Made by a program: the position numbers and the translations under genes
NCBI GenBank assembly: GCA_937996235.1
Contig: CALKVK010000017.1
Location: 73,073-137,072, forward strand
Length of the DNA stretch: 64,000 bases
Direction of reading: 5' to 3'
From: an uncultured bacterium
Lineage (GTDB): Bacteria > Planctomycetota > JAJSAM01 > JAJVHW01
Notes under the pieces: generated by a model
What the model saw: the letters and a program-made list of their open reading frames with translations, nothing else
The model's database searches: none
Told to the model about the DNA's origin: nothing
Shown here: one piece after another, positions 51,347 through 61,160 of the stretch
Numbering within the stretch: the first letter of the stretch is position 1
How the letters are laid out: each line of letters opens with the position of its first letter

Positions 51347-52858
51347 TCAGTCCGCGTGCTGCGCGGTGCGCGCGGCCTCGATGGCCTCGAGCGCGAGGGC
51401 GCGGCGTGCGGCGGGCACGTAGTCGAAGTTGGTCTGGCGGTCCGTGACCTCCCAGAAGATCGCATCGGTCGTGGTGCTGATGCGCCGCGCCGCGGCGTCG
51501 AGCGCCTCGGCGGGTGCGTGCGCGAGCGCGGCGATCAGGCGGGCGTGCGACGCCTCGTCGCCGCGCTGCGCGAAGTACGCGGCGAGCAGCGCGCGCGGCA
51601 CCGCCTGCCGCCCGGCGCACGACGGGCCGCCGTGCGCGAGCACGTGGTCGAGGAGCTGCGGCGCGGCGGGGCTCTGGACGTCCGTCGCGCACTCGACCAG
51701 GTGGGCGAGGTCGTAGCCGGTCAGGTCGTGGATGAACGAGATGCGCTGCTGCTCCGCGAACTCCGCGTAGTAGCGCAGGTGCGTGCCGATCTCGACCGCG
51801 AGCTGCGGGTGCGAGCGGCAGAGTCCGGCGGCGAGCTCGCGGTACTGGTAGACGACGTCGTAGATGGCGTGCACGTCCTGCTTGCGCACGGCCGCGCGCA
51901 GGTAGGAGTTGAAGTAGCGCAGCGCGAGCCGCAGCACCTGCTCGTGGCCCTCGCGCGCGGCGTTCAGCGCCGACTTGCGCGTGACGTCGGAGATCGCGCT
52001 CACCGCGTCGGGCATGCGCGTGAGCGCACCGCGGAACGCCAGGAGGAGCTGTCCCATGCCGCGCTGCTCGACCCAGATGCGGTCCGTGCGGATCAGCGCG
52101 AGCGCCGCGTCGGACGCGCCGACGAACACGCCGGCGGGCACGTCGAACCACGCGGCCGAGAGCCGCGAGCGCGTCATCTGGTACGTGCCGAGCACGTCGC
52201 GCAGGGCCTCGATCGAGCGGATCGCCACGTCGCGGTCGGCGCGGTCCACCGCGCGCAGGATGACGTTGCCGAGGTTGCGCAGGCGCTCGTCGAAACGCAG
52301 CTGCGCCTCGGCGGTCGGGCGCCGCTCGGACATGATCGCCGGGAGCTCGTCGGTCACGCGCCGCGCGACCAGCGCGATGATCCGGTCCGGGTCGAGGAAC
52401 CCGAGCACGTACACGTAGTACGGGAGCAGGAGCACGAAGCCGACCACGCCGCCGACCGTCATGACGCCGTACGTCCACGTCGGCGTCCACTGCTTGAACG
52501 CGACGGCCTGGCCGTAGACCGCGAACGCGCCGAGCGACACGAAGGACACGAGCACCGCGAGGTTGACCTTGTCCTTGACGAACGCCTCGATCAGCTTCGG
52601 CGTGTACATGTTGGCCGTGATGGGCACGGCCAGCGCGATGAACGCCAGCACCATCGAGATGAGCTGGTTGAACGCGCGCGAGACGGTCGAGGCGAGGGCG
52701 CGCTGCTCGTCGGGCGTCGCCGTGAGCTCGGACCAGCTCTTGCCGCTCGCGTGGAGGTCGAGCAGCAGCGTCACACCGATCAGCAGCGCCACGGCCGCGA
52801 AGATCGCGGCGAAGAGGCGGACGACCAGTCGATCGAAGCGGGGGGTGCGCTCCGGCAC
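51347..52858 (-). CDS. Multi-TM hypothetical protein, DUF2254-like
   Basis: This 503-residue protein has four TM helices in the first 170 residues (e.g. LFAAIFAAVALLIGVTLLLD, FVSLGAFAVYGQAVAF). A cytoplasmic helical part follows, with LRNLGNVILRAVDRADRDVAIRSIEALRDVL, similar in layout to DUF2254 membrane proteins; family assignment is tentative. GTG 52858 has a TACATA box at 52867-52872, 8 nt upstream, and no SD. Function unknown. Confidence 0.65.
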   Translation of the reverse strand: MPERTPRFDRLVVRLFAAIFAAVALLIGVTLLLDLHASGKSWSELTATPDEQRALASTVSRAFNQLISMVLAFIALAVPITANMYTPKLIEAFVKDKVNLAVLVSFVSLGAFAVYGQAVAFKQWTPTWTYGVMTVGGVVGFVLLLPYYVYVLGFLDPDRIIALVARRVTDELPAIMSERRPTAEAQLRFDERLRNLGNVILRAVDRADRDVAIRSIEALRDVLGTYQMTRSRLSAAWFDVPAGVFVGASDAALALIRTDRIWVEQRGMGQLLLAFRGALTRMPDAVSAISDVTRKSALNAAREGHEQVLRLALRYFNSYLRAAVRKQDVHAIYDVVYQYRELAAGLCRSHPQLAVEIGTHLRYYAEFAEQQRISFIHDLTGYDLAHLVECATDVQSPAAPQLLDHVLAHGGPSCAGRQAVPRALLAAYFAQRGDEASHARLIAALAHAPAEALDAAARRISTTTDAIFWEVTDRQTNFDYVPAARRALALEAIEAARTAQHAD

Positions 52859-53032
52859 GGGCGCTGTATGTACGGCCGCGCGCGACCTGCGCACGACAAT
52901 TCCGCCGCGTCTCGGCCGCCTCTCGGGCGCGGTCCCGGGCGTGCGACGCCGCACCGCGCGCACACGCGCGCCACGCCGCGGTACCCTGGACGCGCCGCGC
53001 GGGCGCCTCCGGGCACGCGTGCTGCACTCCGC

Positions 53033-55843
53033 ATGACCGCCCGCCCGCCCGCTCGCGCCCCCACGGCCCGCTCGCCGGCGGTCCGCGTCGGCGCGTTCGC
53101 GCTCGTCGCGTGCGGCGCGCTCGCGCCGCTGCGCGCGCTCGCGGGCGACGAGCCCGTCGCCGCCGAACTCGTCTGGGAGCCGGGCTCTCCCGTCCCCGCG
53201 GCGCCGCAGACGGTCGAGATCACCGCCGGCGGACTCGAGCCGGGTGCGCTGCCGGACGACGGCGTCGAGCTGCGCTCCGGCCACCTGCCGCTGCGCGCGG
53301 CGCCGCGCGGCATCGCCGTGGCGCTCGATCTCGCCCCGGGCTCCGAGCGCGTCTGGTTCGACACCGACGGCGACGGCTCGCTCGCCGACGAGCGCCCGGT
53401 GGCGTGGCAGCGCGCGGGCCTCGCGTGGTCGGCGACGGGCGTCGTGCAGGTGCCGGGCGCCGCGCGCGGCGTGCGTGTGGGCGTACGGCTGCGCCACGGC
53501 GCCTTCCGCGGCGACGACGAGTTCCTGTGCGAGGTGGGCGCGCACCGCTGGGGCGCGGTCGCCCTGCGCGGCGCGCTGCGCATGGTCGCGCTCGACGACG
53601 GCGACGGGGACCTGACCTTCCGGCCGGGCGGCGCCGACCGCGTGCTCGTGGACCTCGACGGCGACGGCGTCGTCGGCGGCGGACGGCGGCGCGAGTGGTT
53701 CACGCTCGGCGAGCGCGTCGTCGTGGACGGGACGCCGTACGCGGTCGAGTGCGCCGCCGACGGCGCGCGGGTCGAGCTGCGCCCGGACACGCCGGAGCCG
53801 CTGCCCGAGCCGGGCGTCGCGCCGCCCGTGCCGTCCGAGGACTTCGAGGCGCTCTACGTGCGCTTCCAGGCGGAGCGCCGCGCCGCGGCGTCGGCGCGCG
53901 CCGCGACGATCCGCCGCATCGGCGCCCTCGGCAACGACGACGCGCGCGTGCTGCTGCTGCACGCCGCGCGCACCGACGTCGACGCGGACGTGCGCGTGCT
54001 CGCCGTCGAGGCGCTCGGCTCGCCCGCCTTCGCAGCCGGTGCCGACGAGCTCACGCAGCTCGCGCGCGAGGCGCCCTCGGCGATCGCGGCGGCGTGCGTG
54101 CGCGCGCTCCACGGGATGGGCTGGAGCGGGCGCGAGGCGCTCTACGCGGAGCTCCTGCTCGGCGCGCCGCCCGCCGTGGCCGAGGAGGCCGCGCGGCACC
54201 TCGACTCCGCGCACTCGACCGCCGCGCGCGCGGCCCTCGTGCGCGCGCTGCGCGAGCGCAGCGATCCGCCCGGGCGCGTGGCCGTCTTCCGCGGTGCGGA
54301 GCGCAGCCCGTGCGGCGTCCCGTCGGCGCTGCTCGTCGCGGCGTGCGAGGACGGCTTCGCGCCGCTCGCCGCACGCGCGGTCGCGAGGGCGCTCGACCAG
54401 GGCGAGCCGCGGGCGCGGCGCGCGCTGCACGACGCCGTGCAGAAGCTGCGCCCCGGCGTCGCCGCCGACGCGTGGCTCCCGGCGTGCTCGAGCTGCGGCG
54501 ACGACACGTGCGTGGACGCGCTGGTGACGATCGGCGCGAACGGGGCCGACGGGGCCGACGGCGCCGCCGCGCTCTCCCTGCTGCTCTGTCCCGAGGACAG
54601 CGTCGTCGCGCAGCGTCTCTCCGTCGCCCTCGGCTCGCCGGAGTGGACGGTGCGCGCCTTCGCGGCGCGCGTGCTCGGCGTGCGCGGCGATCCGCGTGCG
54701 GCCGGGCGTCTGCTCGAACAGCTCGAGGTCGAGCAGTCGCTCCCCGTGCGCGGCGCGCTCCTCGACGCGCTCGGCGAGATCGGCGACGTGCGCGCGGTCG
54801 CGGCGTACGCGCGGCTCGCGGGGGCGGAGGGCGGCGGCTCGGAGCGCGCGTACCTCGCCGCGCTCGGCACGCCGTGGATGCGCGGCGTGCCCGAGGTGCA
54901 GGCGGCGCTCCGGACGGCGCTCGCCGCGACGGGCTGGCGCACGCGCGAACAGGCGGTGCGCGCGATGGCCGCGACGGCCGACGCCGCGCTCTTCGCGGAC
55001 CTCGGCGCCGCGCTGCGCGACGAGAACCGTGCCGTGCGTGCGGCGGCGGCGACGGCGCTCGGCGACCTGCGCGTCCGCGACGGCGTGCGCCTGCTCATCG
55101 ACCTGCTCGCAGCGGGAGAGCGCAACCTGGCGGTGCGCGACGCGGCGGCGGGCTCGCTGTTCCGCCTGACGGGCGCGAACCTCTACGACGACGCCGCGCT
55201 CTGGGAGCAGTGGTGGGCCGACCACGGCGCGACGTTCCGCGTGCCGGAGCGCACGCCCGTGCTGCCGCCCGCGAAGGCGGGGGGCACGTTCGCGAAGGAG
55301 CCCGCGCGCTTCTACGGCATCCCGATCGAGACGGAGTCCGTCGTGTTCGTCATCGACCAGTCCGGGAGCATGGGCGCGGGCGGCGTGCTCACGCGCCCCG
55401 TGCTCGGCGAGGGCGGCACGAAGTGGGACACGGCCGCGCGCGAGCTGCTCGGCGCGGTCGAGGCGCTCGACGACGGCGTCGAGCTGAACGTCATCCTCTT
55501 CGCGAGTGCGGTGCGCGCCTGGCACCAGAACCCGGAGCGGCTCTCGAAACCGGCGCGCCGCTCCCTGAAGCGCTTCCTCGACCGCGTGGAGCCGAACGGC
55601 TCGACCAACCTGTTCGACGCGCTCGAGCGCGCGCTGCGCTCGCCGCGCGTCGAGACGATCGTCGTGCTGTCCGACGGCAACCCGACCGACGGCCGCCTCA
55701 TCGACCCGGACGCGATCGCCGACGCGGTGCACGAGATGAACGAGCGCCGCGGCATCGTCATCCACTGCGTGTCGATCGGCGGCCCGTCGCCGCTGCTGCG
55801 GCGCCTCGCGACCGAGAACGAGGGCGAGTACCAGACGCGCTGA
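53033..55843 (+). CDS. Exported HEAT-repeat protein with C-terminal VWA domain
   Basis: This 936-residue protein has a signal peptide (VGAFALVACGALAPLRALA). Next comes a beta-rich N-terminal domain with Asp-rich loops (FDTDGDGSLADE, DLDGDGVVGGGRR) that resemble EF-hand-like calcium sites. An alpha-solenoid of HEAT-type repeats follows (about 290-730; e.g. ALGNDDARVLLLHAART, VRAAAATALGDLRVRDGVRLL). The C-terminal von Willebrand A domain has MIDAS motif DQSGSMG, then GSTNLFDAL and LSDGNPTD. Such combinations are common in Planctomycetota envelope proteins. TACCCT box near 52982. Confidence 0.85.
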   Translation: MTARPPARAPTARSPAVRVGAFALVACGALAPLRALAGDEPVAAELVWEPGSPVPAAPQTVEITAGGLEPGALPDDGVELRSGHLPLRAAPRGIAVALDLAPGSERVWFDTDGDGSLADERPVAWQRAGLAWSATGVVQVPGAARGVRVGVRLRHGAFRGDDEFLCEVGAHRWGAVALRGALRMVALDDGDGDLTFRPGGADRVLVDLDGDGVVGGGRRREWFTLGERVVVDGTPYAVECAADGARVELRPDTPEPLPEPGVAPPVPSEDFEALYVRFQAERRAAASARAATIRRIGALGNDDARVLLLHAARTDVDADVRVLAVEALGSPAFAAGADELTQLAREAPSAIAAACVRALHGMGWSGREALYAELLLGAPPAVAEEAARHLDSAHSTAARAALVRALRERSDPPGRVAVFRGAERSPCGVPSALLVAACEDGFAPLAARAVARALDQGEPRARRALHDAVQKLRPGVAADAWLPACSSCGDDTCVDALVTIGANGADGADGAAALSLLLCPEDSVVAQRLSVALGSPEWTVRAFAARVLGVRGDPRAAGRLLEQLEVEQSLPVRGALLDALGEIGDVRAVAAYARLAGAEGGGSERAYLAALGTPWMRGVPEVQAALRTALAATGWRTREQAVRAMAATADAALFADLGAALRDENRAVRAAAATALGDLRVRDGVRLLIDLLAAGERNLAVRDAAAGSLFRLTGANLYDDAALWEQWWADHGATFRVPERTPVLPPAKAGGTFAKEPARFYGIPIETESVVFVIDQSGSMGAGGVLTRPVLGEGGTKWDTAARELLGAVEALDDGVELNVILFASAVRAWHQNPERLSKPARRSLKRFLDRVEPNGSTNLFDALERALRSPRVETIVVLSDGNPTDGRLIDPDAIADAVHEMNERRGIVIHCVSIGGPSPLLRRLATENEGEYQTR

Positions 55844-55861
55844 GCCGGCTGCGCGCCGGCC

Positions 55862-56296
55862 TCAGGCGTCCGGCGCGCCGTCCTCGTCCTCCCACAGGCG
55901 GAACGCGTCGATGTCGCCGCGCGCGGCGCGCACCACGAACGCGACCACGGCGGCGTCGTCGAGGAAGCCGATGATCGGGAGCACGTCCGGCACGACGTCG
56001 CAGGGGTTGACGAAGTAGAGCAGCGCCGCGACCGCCGAGACGATCGTGCGCCACGGCACGCGGCGGTAGCGCCCGCCGAGCCACGCGCTCACGAGCCGCG
56101 CGAGCGCACGCAGGTCGCCGAGATAGCCCGTGCTGCGGCGCGCCGCGGCGACGCGCTCGGCCTTCTTCTCCGCGCGGCCGACCAGGTCGGCGGCGCGCTC
56201 CGGGTCGCGGGCGATGTCCTCGGCGCGACGCTCCGCCGCGACGTACCCCGGCGGGGCGTCGGCAGGGTCGGGACGCGCGTCGTTCTCTCCGCTCAT
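55862..56296 (-). CDS. YkvA-like DUF1232 membrane protein
   Basis: This 144-residue protein has a charged N-terminal half, then the DUF1232 core RTIVSAVAALLYFVNPCDVVPDVLPIIGFLDDAAVVAFVV. This core matches the VDLIPD-x-IPxxGxLDD motif of the family, with Cys for the usual Leu. Function unknown family-wide. It is divergent from the DUF1992 gene; a TAGAAT box lies at 56309-56314. Confidence 0.85.
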   Translation of the reverse strand: MSGENDARPDPADAPPGYVAAERRAEDIARDPERAADLVGRAEKKAERVAAARRSTGYLGDLRALARLVSAWLGGRYRRVPWRTIVSAVAALLYFVNPCDVVPDVLPIIGFLDDAAVVAFVVRAARGDIDAFRLWEDEDGAPDA

Positions 56297-56344
56297 GGCA
56301 ACCGTCCGCGGATTCTACGCGCAGCCAAGCGCAGGAGGTCGGTG

Positions 56345-56731
56345 ATGACGAAGCGCCCGGAGCGCAGCATGCGCCAGATCGAGTCGGCGGCCGAAGCGCA
56401 GCTTCGCGAGGCGGCCGAGCGCGGCGACTTCGACGGCCTGCCCGGCATGGGCAAGCCGATCCCCGGGATCGGCGAGCCGTACGACGAGCTGTGGTGGGTG
56501 AAGTCGATGCTGAAGCGCGAGGGCCTGCAGGTGCACGCGGGCGGCCTCGACCTGCGCTGCGACGTCGAGCGCGGGATCGAGCGCGCGCTCGCCGCACCGA
56601 CCGAGGAGGGCGCCCGCGCCGTGCTCGCCGCGCTGAACCGGCGCATCGCCGAGCACAACCGCACGTCCACGTCCGGCGGGGGCCTCGGCGCGATCGACGT
56701 CGACGCCGTCCTGGCGCGCCGCCGCTCCTGA
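56345..56731 (+). CDS. DUF1992 (DnaJ subfamily C member 28-like) protein
   Basis: This 128-residue protein carries the DUF1992 signature IESAAEAQLREAAERGDFDGLPGMGKPIP followed by WWVKSMLKREGL and LNRRIAEHNR. ATG 56345 is preferred over GTG 56342 because AGGAGG sits 6 nt before it. The bacterial family is functionally uncharacterised; a chaperone link is only by name. Confidence 0.85.
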   Translation: MTKRPERSMRQIESAAEAQLREAAERGDFDGLPGMGKPIPGIGEPYDELWWVKSMLKREGLQVHAGGLDLRCDVERGIERALAAPTEEGARAVLAALNRRIAEHNRTSTSGGGLGAIDVDAVLARRRS

Positions 56732-56756
56732 CGGAACGCGCGCGTGGGCGCACCGC

Positions 56757-58595
56757 ATGCGGCATCATGCGCCGATGCTGCGCCGCGCGGTTGTCAGGAT
56801 CGAGGCGCTCCCGCGCGCCGCGCTGCCGCTCGTCGTCGGCGTCGTCGCGCTCGCCGCGCGCCTGTGGGTCTTCGCCGACATGCGCAGCGGCAACCCGCTG
56901 GCGCACGTCGCGATCCTCGACGACCGCATCTACCTCGACATGGCCGAGGCGGTGCGCGACGGCAGCGCGGCGGGGCGCGCGTGGTTCCTCGCGCCGCTCT
57001 ACCCGTACGTGCTCGCGGCCGCGTTCGGCGTCGCGCAGGGGGGACTCGCGACGGCGGCGCTTCTCGGCGTGCTCGCGGGCACCGCGACCTCCGTCGTCGT
57101 CGCCCTGACGGCGCGCGCGCTCCACTCGCAGACGGCGGGCTTCGTCGCGGGACTCCTGACGGCGCTCGCGGGGACGCTGCTGTTCCACGACACGCTGCCC
57201 GGGCAGGAGCCGCTGCTCGGGCTCCTGCACGTGCTGTCGCTCGCGGCGACGTGCGTCTGGCTGCGGCGCGGCGCGCCGCTCGCGGCGGGGGCCGCGGGGC
57301 TCGCCGCGGGCGTCGCGGCGCTCGGACGCGCGACGTCGCTCGCCCTCGCGCTAGCGGCGCTCGCCGCGGCCGCGCTCCACCTGCGGCCGCGTGCGACGTT
57401 CCTGCGCGGCGCGGCGGCGCTCGCGCTCGGTCTCGCGCTCGCGCTCGTCCCGGCCGCGGTGCGCAACGCGCGTGTGACCGGCACGCCGACGCCGTTCCCG
57501 TGGTCGGGCGGCGTGAACCTGTACGTCGCGAACGGACCCGACGCGCGCGCCGAGGTCGCGTTCGGCTCGCGGCTGCTCGGCACCGCGCCGGACCGCATGG
57601 AGGCCGCCGCGCGCGAGATCGCGGAGCGCGACGAGGGCCGCACGCTCACGCCGTCCGAGATCTCGTCGTACTGGACGCGCCGCACCTGGCGCGACGGCGG
57701 CGGCGCTGCGGCGCTCCTCGGCCACGGGCTGCGCAAGGCGCTCCTGTTCTTCGCCGCGGGCGAGTACGGCAACACGCACTGGGTGGGCGTCGAGGGACGC
57801 TTCGCGACGCTCCTGCGCATCCTGCCGACGTCGGGCTGGTGGCTGATCGCGCTCGGCGCCGCCGGGTGGTGGTTCGCGCGGCGCGGCACGCCCGCGCTCG
57901 ACGTCGTCGCGCTGACCGTCGCGGCGACTTGGGCGGCGCTGACCGTCTACTACCCCGTCTCGCGCTACCGGCTGCCCGTGCTGCCGCTGCTGGCGGTCGC
58001 AGCCGGCGTGGGCGTCGCCGCGGCGCTCGTGCCGGACGCCGACCGGAGGCGGCTGCGGCAGGCGCTCGGCGTCGCGCTCGCGGTCGCGCTCCTCGCACAC
58101 GCGGCGCCGCTCGTGCGTCCGACGCCGGGCGCCGCGCCGAGCTACGTGAACGTCGCGACGGCGCTCGTCCTCGAGGAGCGCGCGGACGAGGCGGAGGCGC
58201 TGCTCGACGAAGGGCTCCGCGACTGGCCCGACGACGGCCGCCTGCACCTCGAGAAGGGACGGCTCCTCGCCGCGCGGCGCGCGTACGCCGAGGCGCTCCC
58301 GCACCTGCGCGCGGCCGAGAGCGACGCGTCGCTCCAGTGGATCGCAGGCGTGCCCGGGCTGCTGTGCCTCGTCCGCACGGGACAGCTCGACGCCGCCGAG
58401 CAGGTGGGGCAGCTGCTGCTCGAGAAGCTCCCGCCCGACCCGGCGCTCCAGGGCGAGATGCTCGCCTACTGGGCGCTCGCCGCCGCGGCGCGCGGCGACC
58501 CGCGCGAGGCGGCGCGGCGCATGTCGGGGGCGCTCCAGCTCGCACCCGGGAACCCCGCCGTCGAAGCCGCGCGCCGCGAGCTGCACGGGCTCTGA
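56757..58595 (+). CDS. GT39-like membrane glycosyltransferase with C-terminal TPR-like region
   Basis: This protein of about 612 residues has 10 or more TM helices in residues 20-460. An early acidic motif in the first loop (ILDDRIYLDMAEAV) and LAPLYPYVLAAAFG are typical of ArnT/PMT-type GT-C transferases. The luminal loop follows (NLYVANGPDARAEVAFG). The last 150 residues are TPR-like helices (ADEAEALLDEGLRDWPDDGRLHLEKGRLLAARRAYAEALPHLR). It probably transfers a sugar from a polyprenyl-phosphate donor. ATG 56775 is an alternative start, leaving MLRRAVVRIEAL. Confidence 0.75.
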   Translation: MRHHAPMLRRAVVRIEALPRAALPLVVGVVALAARLWVFADMRSGNPLAHVAILDDRIYLDMAEAVRDGSAAGRAWFLAPLYPYVLAAAFGVAQGGLATAALLGVLAGTATSVVVALTARALHSQTAGFVAGLLTALAGTLLFHDTLPGQEPLLGLLHVLSLAATCVWLRRGAPLAAGAAGLAAGVAALGRATSLALALAALAAAALHLRPRATFLRGAAALALGLALALVPAAVRNARVTGTPTPFPWSGGVNLYVANGPDARAEVAFGSRLLGTAPDRMEAAAREIAERDEGRTLTPSEISSYWTRRTWRDGGGAAALLGHGLRKALLFFAAGEYGNTHWVGVEGRFATLLRILPTSGWWLIALGAAGWWFARRGTPALDVVALTVAATWAALTVYYPVSRYRLPVLPLLAVAAGVGVAAALVPDADRRRLRQALGVALAVALLAHAAPLVRPTPGAAPSYVNVATALVLEERADEAEALLDEGLRDWPDDGRLHLEKGRLLAARRAYAEALPHLRAAESDASLQWIAGVPGLLCLVRTGQLDAAEQVGQLLLEKLPPDPALQGEMLAYWALAAAARGDPREAARRMSGALQLAPGNPAVEAARRELHGL

Positions 58596-58652
58596 GCACT
58601 CTTCGCCCGGCACCCGCCCGCCGCCCTCCCCCCGGTCGCGATCTCTCGGAGT

Positions 58653-58737
58653 GGGGACAGGGCTGCCCTTCTGCCTTTTCGATGCCCGGTCGAGCTGCGG
58701 TGCGGGGCGGAAAAGGCAAAAAGGCAGCCCTGTCCCC
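58653..58737. repeat. 85-bp hairpin repeat (GGGGACAGGGCTGCC family)
   Basis: The arms 58653-58680 and 58710-58737 are inverted copies with 26 of 28 matches, starting GGGGACAGG and ending CCTGTCCCC, around a 29-nt GC-rich loop. It shares the GGGGAC head with arrays A-C but has a different body (pyrimidine-rich CTGCCTTTTC). It is intergenic, between the glycosyltransferase and the synthetase. Confidence 0.8.
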
Positions 58738-58859
58738 GATCTCCGTCGCGTGACGTGGGTCGCGTGCCGGGCTCGCCGGATCGCGCCGCCCCCGCGAACG
58801 CCTTCCCGCCTTCACGGAGCGGTGGGACGATCGCCCGTTCACCTCGGAGGAACTCTCCC

Positions 58860-60977
58860 GTGTCCGACGCGCACGCTCTCGACGGTCTCTTCCGGCCGCG
58901 TTCCGTCGCCGTGATCGGCGCCTCGCGCAAGCCCGGCAGCCTGGGGCGCGAGCTGCTCCGCAACCTGCTCCTGATGGAGTTCGAGGGGAAGGTCTTCGCG
59001 GTCAACCCGCGGGCCGACGTGATCCTCTCGATGAAGTCCTACCGCAGCGTCCTCGAGATCCCGGACGACGTGGACCTGGCCGTCGTCATCGTGCCGCGCG
59101 AGCACGTGCTGCGCGCCCTCGAGGAGTGCGGGCTGAAGGGCGTGCGCGGCGTCGTCGTCATCAGCTCCGGCTTCCGCGAGGTCGGGGGCGAGGGGCTCGA
59201 GCGCGAGCGCCGGGCCCTCGAGATCTGCCGCCGCTACGGCATGCGCATGATCGGCCCGAACTGCATGGGCATCCTGAACACGCACGCGGACGTCTCGCTG
59301 AACGCCACGTTCAGCCCGACGATGCCGCTGCGCGGCAGCATCGGGTTCGTCTCGCAGTCCGGCGCGATGGGCGTCGCGATCCTCAACCACGCGCGCTCGC
59401 TCGGCCTCGGCATCTCGATGTTCGCGTCGATGGGCAACAAGGCGGACGTCTCGGGCAACGACCTGCTCGAGTACATGGAGCACGACGATGCGACCAAGCT
59501 CGTGCTCATGTATCTCGAGAGCTTCGGCAACCCCCGCAAGTTCACGCAGATCGCGCGGCACCTGACGCGCACCAAGCCGATCCTCGCGGTGAAGTCGGGC
59601 CGCACCGCGGCCGGCGCCGCCGCCGCCGCGTCGCACACCGGTGCGCTCGCCGGCAGCGACGTCGCCGTGGACGCGCTGCTCGCGCAGTGCGGCGTCCTGC
59701 GCGCCGACTCGATCGAGGAGCTGTTCGACATGGCCCTCGCGTTCTCGTCGCAGCCGCTGCCGACGGGGCGCCGCGTGGCCGTGCTCACCGACGCGGGCGG
59801 CCCCGCGATCATGGCGACCGACGCCCTCGGCTCCGCGGGGCTCGAGATCGCGGCGCTCTCGGACGCGACGCGCGCCGCACTCGCCGACGGGCTCTCGCCC
59901 GACGCGTCCGTGAAGAACCCGGTCGACATGCTCGGCCACAGCGACCACCACGACTACGAGCGCTGCCTGCGCATCCTGCTCGACGACCCCGGCGTGGACG
60001 CCGTCATCGCGCTGTACGTGCCGCCGGTCGCGCAGGACGCGCGCGACGTGGCGCGCGTCGTCGCCGAGGGCGCGCGCGGCTCGTCGAAGCCGGTCCTGTG
60101 CGTGCTGATGGCGCAGGACGAGGTGATGGAGGCGGTCAAGCGCGCGTTCGGCGCGCAGCTCCCCATCTACGAGTTCCCCGAGGGCGCCGTGAAGGCGCTG
60201 GGCGCGATGGTGCGCTACCGCGAGCGCCGCGAGCGCGACCCGGGCACGATCCCGAGCTTCGACGTGGACCGCGAGACCGCCGCCGCCGTGTTCCGCGGCG
60301 TGCAGGAGGCGGGCCGGCGCAACCTGACGCTCGACGAGGCGCGCCGCGTGTTCGAGGCGTACGGCATCCCGTTCGCCCGCTCGCGCCTCTGCCGCTCGCG
60401 CGAGGAGCTCGCGGCGACGGCCGCCGAGATCGGCTACCCGCTCGTCATGAAGATCACGTCGCCCGACATCATCCACAAGACCGACGTCGGCGGCGTCGTG
60501 GCGGGCATCCGCACGCGCGAGGAGGCCGAGGCGGCGTACGACCGGATGATGGCGCGCGCGCTCGCGCTCGAGCCGCGGCCGCGCATCGACGGCGTGCTGC
60601 TGCAGGAGATGCGCGAGAACGCGCAGGAGATGATCGTCGGCGTCACGACCGACCCGAGCTTCGGGCCGCTCCTGATGGCCGGCCTCGGCGGCATCTACGT
60701 CGAGGTGCTGCGCGACGTGGCCTTCCGCGTGCACCCGATCACCGACGCCGACGCGCGCGACATGGTGAGGAGCCTGCGCGGCGCGCCGCTCCTGGACGGC
60801 GTCCGCGGCCGGCCCCCGGTCTGCGTCGCGGCGTACGTGGACGCGCTCCTGCGCGTCTCGCAGCTCGTCGCCGACCACCACTGCGTGCTCGAGCTCGACG
60901 TCAACCCGTTCATGGTGGGCGTGACGCGCGAGGAGTGCATGGCGGTGGACGGCCGCATCCGCATCGCTCCGGCTTAA
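58860..60977 (+). CDS. ADP-forming acyl-CoA (acetate--CoA) synthetase, fused alpha-beta
   Basis: This 705-residue protein has a CoA-binding Rossmann start (RSVAVIGASRKPGSLG) and ligase domains with phospho-acceptor H259 in ASHTGALAG. An ATP-grasp domain follows (LTLDEARRVFEAYGIPFARS, then LVMKITSPDIIHKTDVGGVVAG). It interconverts acyl-CoA, ADP and phosphate with acid, CoA and ATP; acetate or another short acid is likely. No GNAT domain is attached, so it is not a PatZ-type enzyme. GTG 58860 has an SD (GGAGG, 9 nt). A MITE begins at its stop codon. Confidence 0.92.
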   Translation: MSDAHALDGLFRPRSVAVIGASRKPGSLGRELLRNLLLMEFEGKVFAVNPRADVILSMKSYRSVLEIPDDVDLAVVIVPREHVLRALEECGLKGVRGVVVISSGFREVGGEGLERERRALEICRRYGMRMIGPNCMGILNTHADVSLNATFSPTMPLRGSIGFVSQSGAMGVAILNHARSLGLGISMFASMGNKADVSGNDLLEYMEHDDATKLVLMYLESFGNPRKFTQIARHLTRTKPILAVKSGRTAAGAAAAASHTGALAGSDVAVDALLAQCGVLRADSIEELFDMALAFSSQPLPTGRRVAVLTDAGGPAIMATDALGSAGLEIAALSDATRAALADGLSPDASVKNPVDMLGHSDHHDYERCLRILLDDPGVDAVIALYVPPVAQDARDVARVVAEGARGSSKPVLCVLMAQDEVMEAVKRAFGAQLPIYEFPEGAVKALGAMVRYRERRERDPGTIPSFDVDRETAAAVFRGVQEAGRRNLTLDEARRVFEAYGIPFARSRLCRSREELAATAAEIGYPLVMKITSPDIIHKTDVGGVVAGIRTREEAEAAYDRMMARALALEPRPRIDGVLLQEMRENAQEMIVGVTTDPSFGPLLMAGLGGIYVEVLRDVAFRVHPITDADARDMVRSLRGAPLLDGVRGRPPVCVAAYVDALLRVSQLVADHHCVLELDVNPFMVGVTREECMAVDGRIRIAPA

Positions 60978-61153
60978 TTCCGAACCCGGAACGATTTTTC
61001 GCCTCCGGCGCGCGGCCGGGGACATCTCCCGGGTTCCGTACTCCCGTGCAGGCCTGATCGGTCTGTGGCATCGCGGAGGCGCAAGCCGGGCTCAGGTGTT
61101 GGCGCCCTCGTTCGAGCGAGGAGCCGGAAGAACGTTCCGGGTTCCGTATTTCG
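60977..61153. mobile_element. 176-bp MITE-like element, copy 1
   Basis: This is a full copy. The ends (ATTCCGAACCCGGAACG... and ...AACGTTCCGGGTTCCGTATTT) form about 28-bp inverted repeats, 24 of 28 matching in the family consensus. The interior is shared with copies at 62024-62198 and 63253-63428 (CCCGTGCAGG, GGCGCCCTCGTTCGAGCGAG). It begins on the last base of the synthetase stop codon. No ORF inside is conserved, so it is non-autonomous. Confidence 0.8.
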
Positions 61154-61160
61154 CATCTGG

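Noticed and set aside
58860..60977. PatZ/Pka-type protein acetyltransferase
   Set aside because: The fused synthetase domains are present but no GNAT domain is attached, so an enzymatic ADP-forming synthetase is the better call.
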